Shown: positions 6,102 to 6,104 of the stretch, piece after piece
Numbering within the stretch: the first letter of the stretch is position 1
Layout: each line of letters starts with the position of its first letter
NCBI GenBank assembly: GCA_900549135.1
Contig: URNI01000110.1
Location: 1 to 6,104, forward strand
Length of the DNA stretch: 6,104 nucleotides
Direction: 5' to 3'
Source of the DNA: an uncultured Collinsella sp.
Lineage (GTDB): Bacteria > Actinomycetota > Coriobacteriia > Coriobacteriales > Coriobacteriaceae
Notes under the pieces: model-generated
Database searches by the model: none
What the model was told of the DNA's origin: nothing
Seen by the model: only the letters and a program-made list of their open reading frames with translations
Position numbers and translations under genes: made by a program

Positions 6102-6104
6102 TCA

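Noticed and set aside
1..6104. Search for a dif-like XerCD target site, insertion sequence, tRNA or CRISPR repeat
   Set aside because: None was seen. xerC here is the housekeeping recombinase in a conserved gene context, not an integrase of a mobile element.

Overview
The window is GC-rich (roughly 60%) and dense. All six genes lie on the + strand and all belong to well-known families: RNase HII (rnhB, cut by the left edge), a YraN/UPF0102 nuclease-fold protein, a ComM/YifB AAA+ ATPase, DprA, the folate-dependent tRNA methyltransferase TrmFO, and a XerC-type tyrosine recombinase. The order rnhB-yraN-comM-dprA-(topA)-trmFO-xerC is best known from Firmicutes. High GC, together with trmFO and the unusual DprA motif SGGAVGCDQ, fits the actinobacterial class Coriobacteriia, with a Collinsella-like gut organism the best guess. 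This is inference from gene order and protein style; no marker gene proves it.

Layout. Positions 2-625 hold the 3' part of rnhB. Positions 626-813 form the only sizeable gap; it contains a perfect 15-bp stem-loop (674-709). From 814 to 6023 five genes are packed head to tail: yraN and comM share one base, comM and dprA overlap by four, dprA and trmFO are 14 bases apart, and xerC appears to begin inside the trmFO stop codon. This looks like one translationally coupled operon. Positions 6024-6104 carry a strong sigma70-type promoter pointing out of the window, with a 7-bp inverted repeat between its -35 and -10 boxes.

How the genes fit together. rnhB removes ribonucleotides from DNA. DprA and ComM handle incoming single-stranded DNA in natural transformation (RecA loading and branch migration), and YraN is a nuclease-fold partner of unknown role that commonly sits beside them. 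XerC resolves chromosome dimers at dif. TrmFO is the odd one out: it makes m5U54 in tRNA, and travels with this cluster in many bacteria.

I see no mobile element, CRISPR array, phage gene or new multi-gene system. The points most worth a second look are the missing canonical start codon of xerC (an AUA sits after a strong Shine-Dalgarno), the dyad embedded in the right-edge promoter, and the long hairpin behind rnhB.
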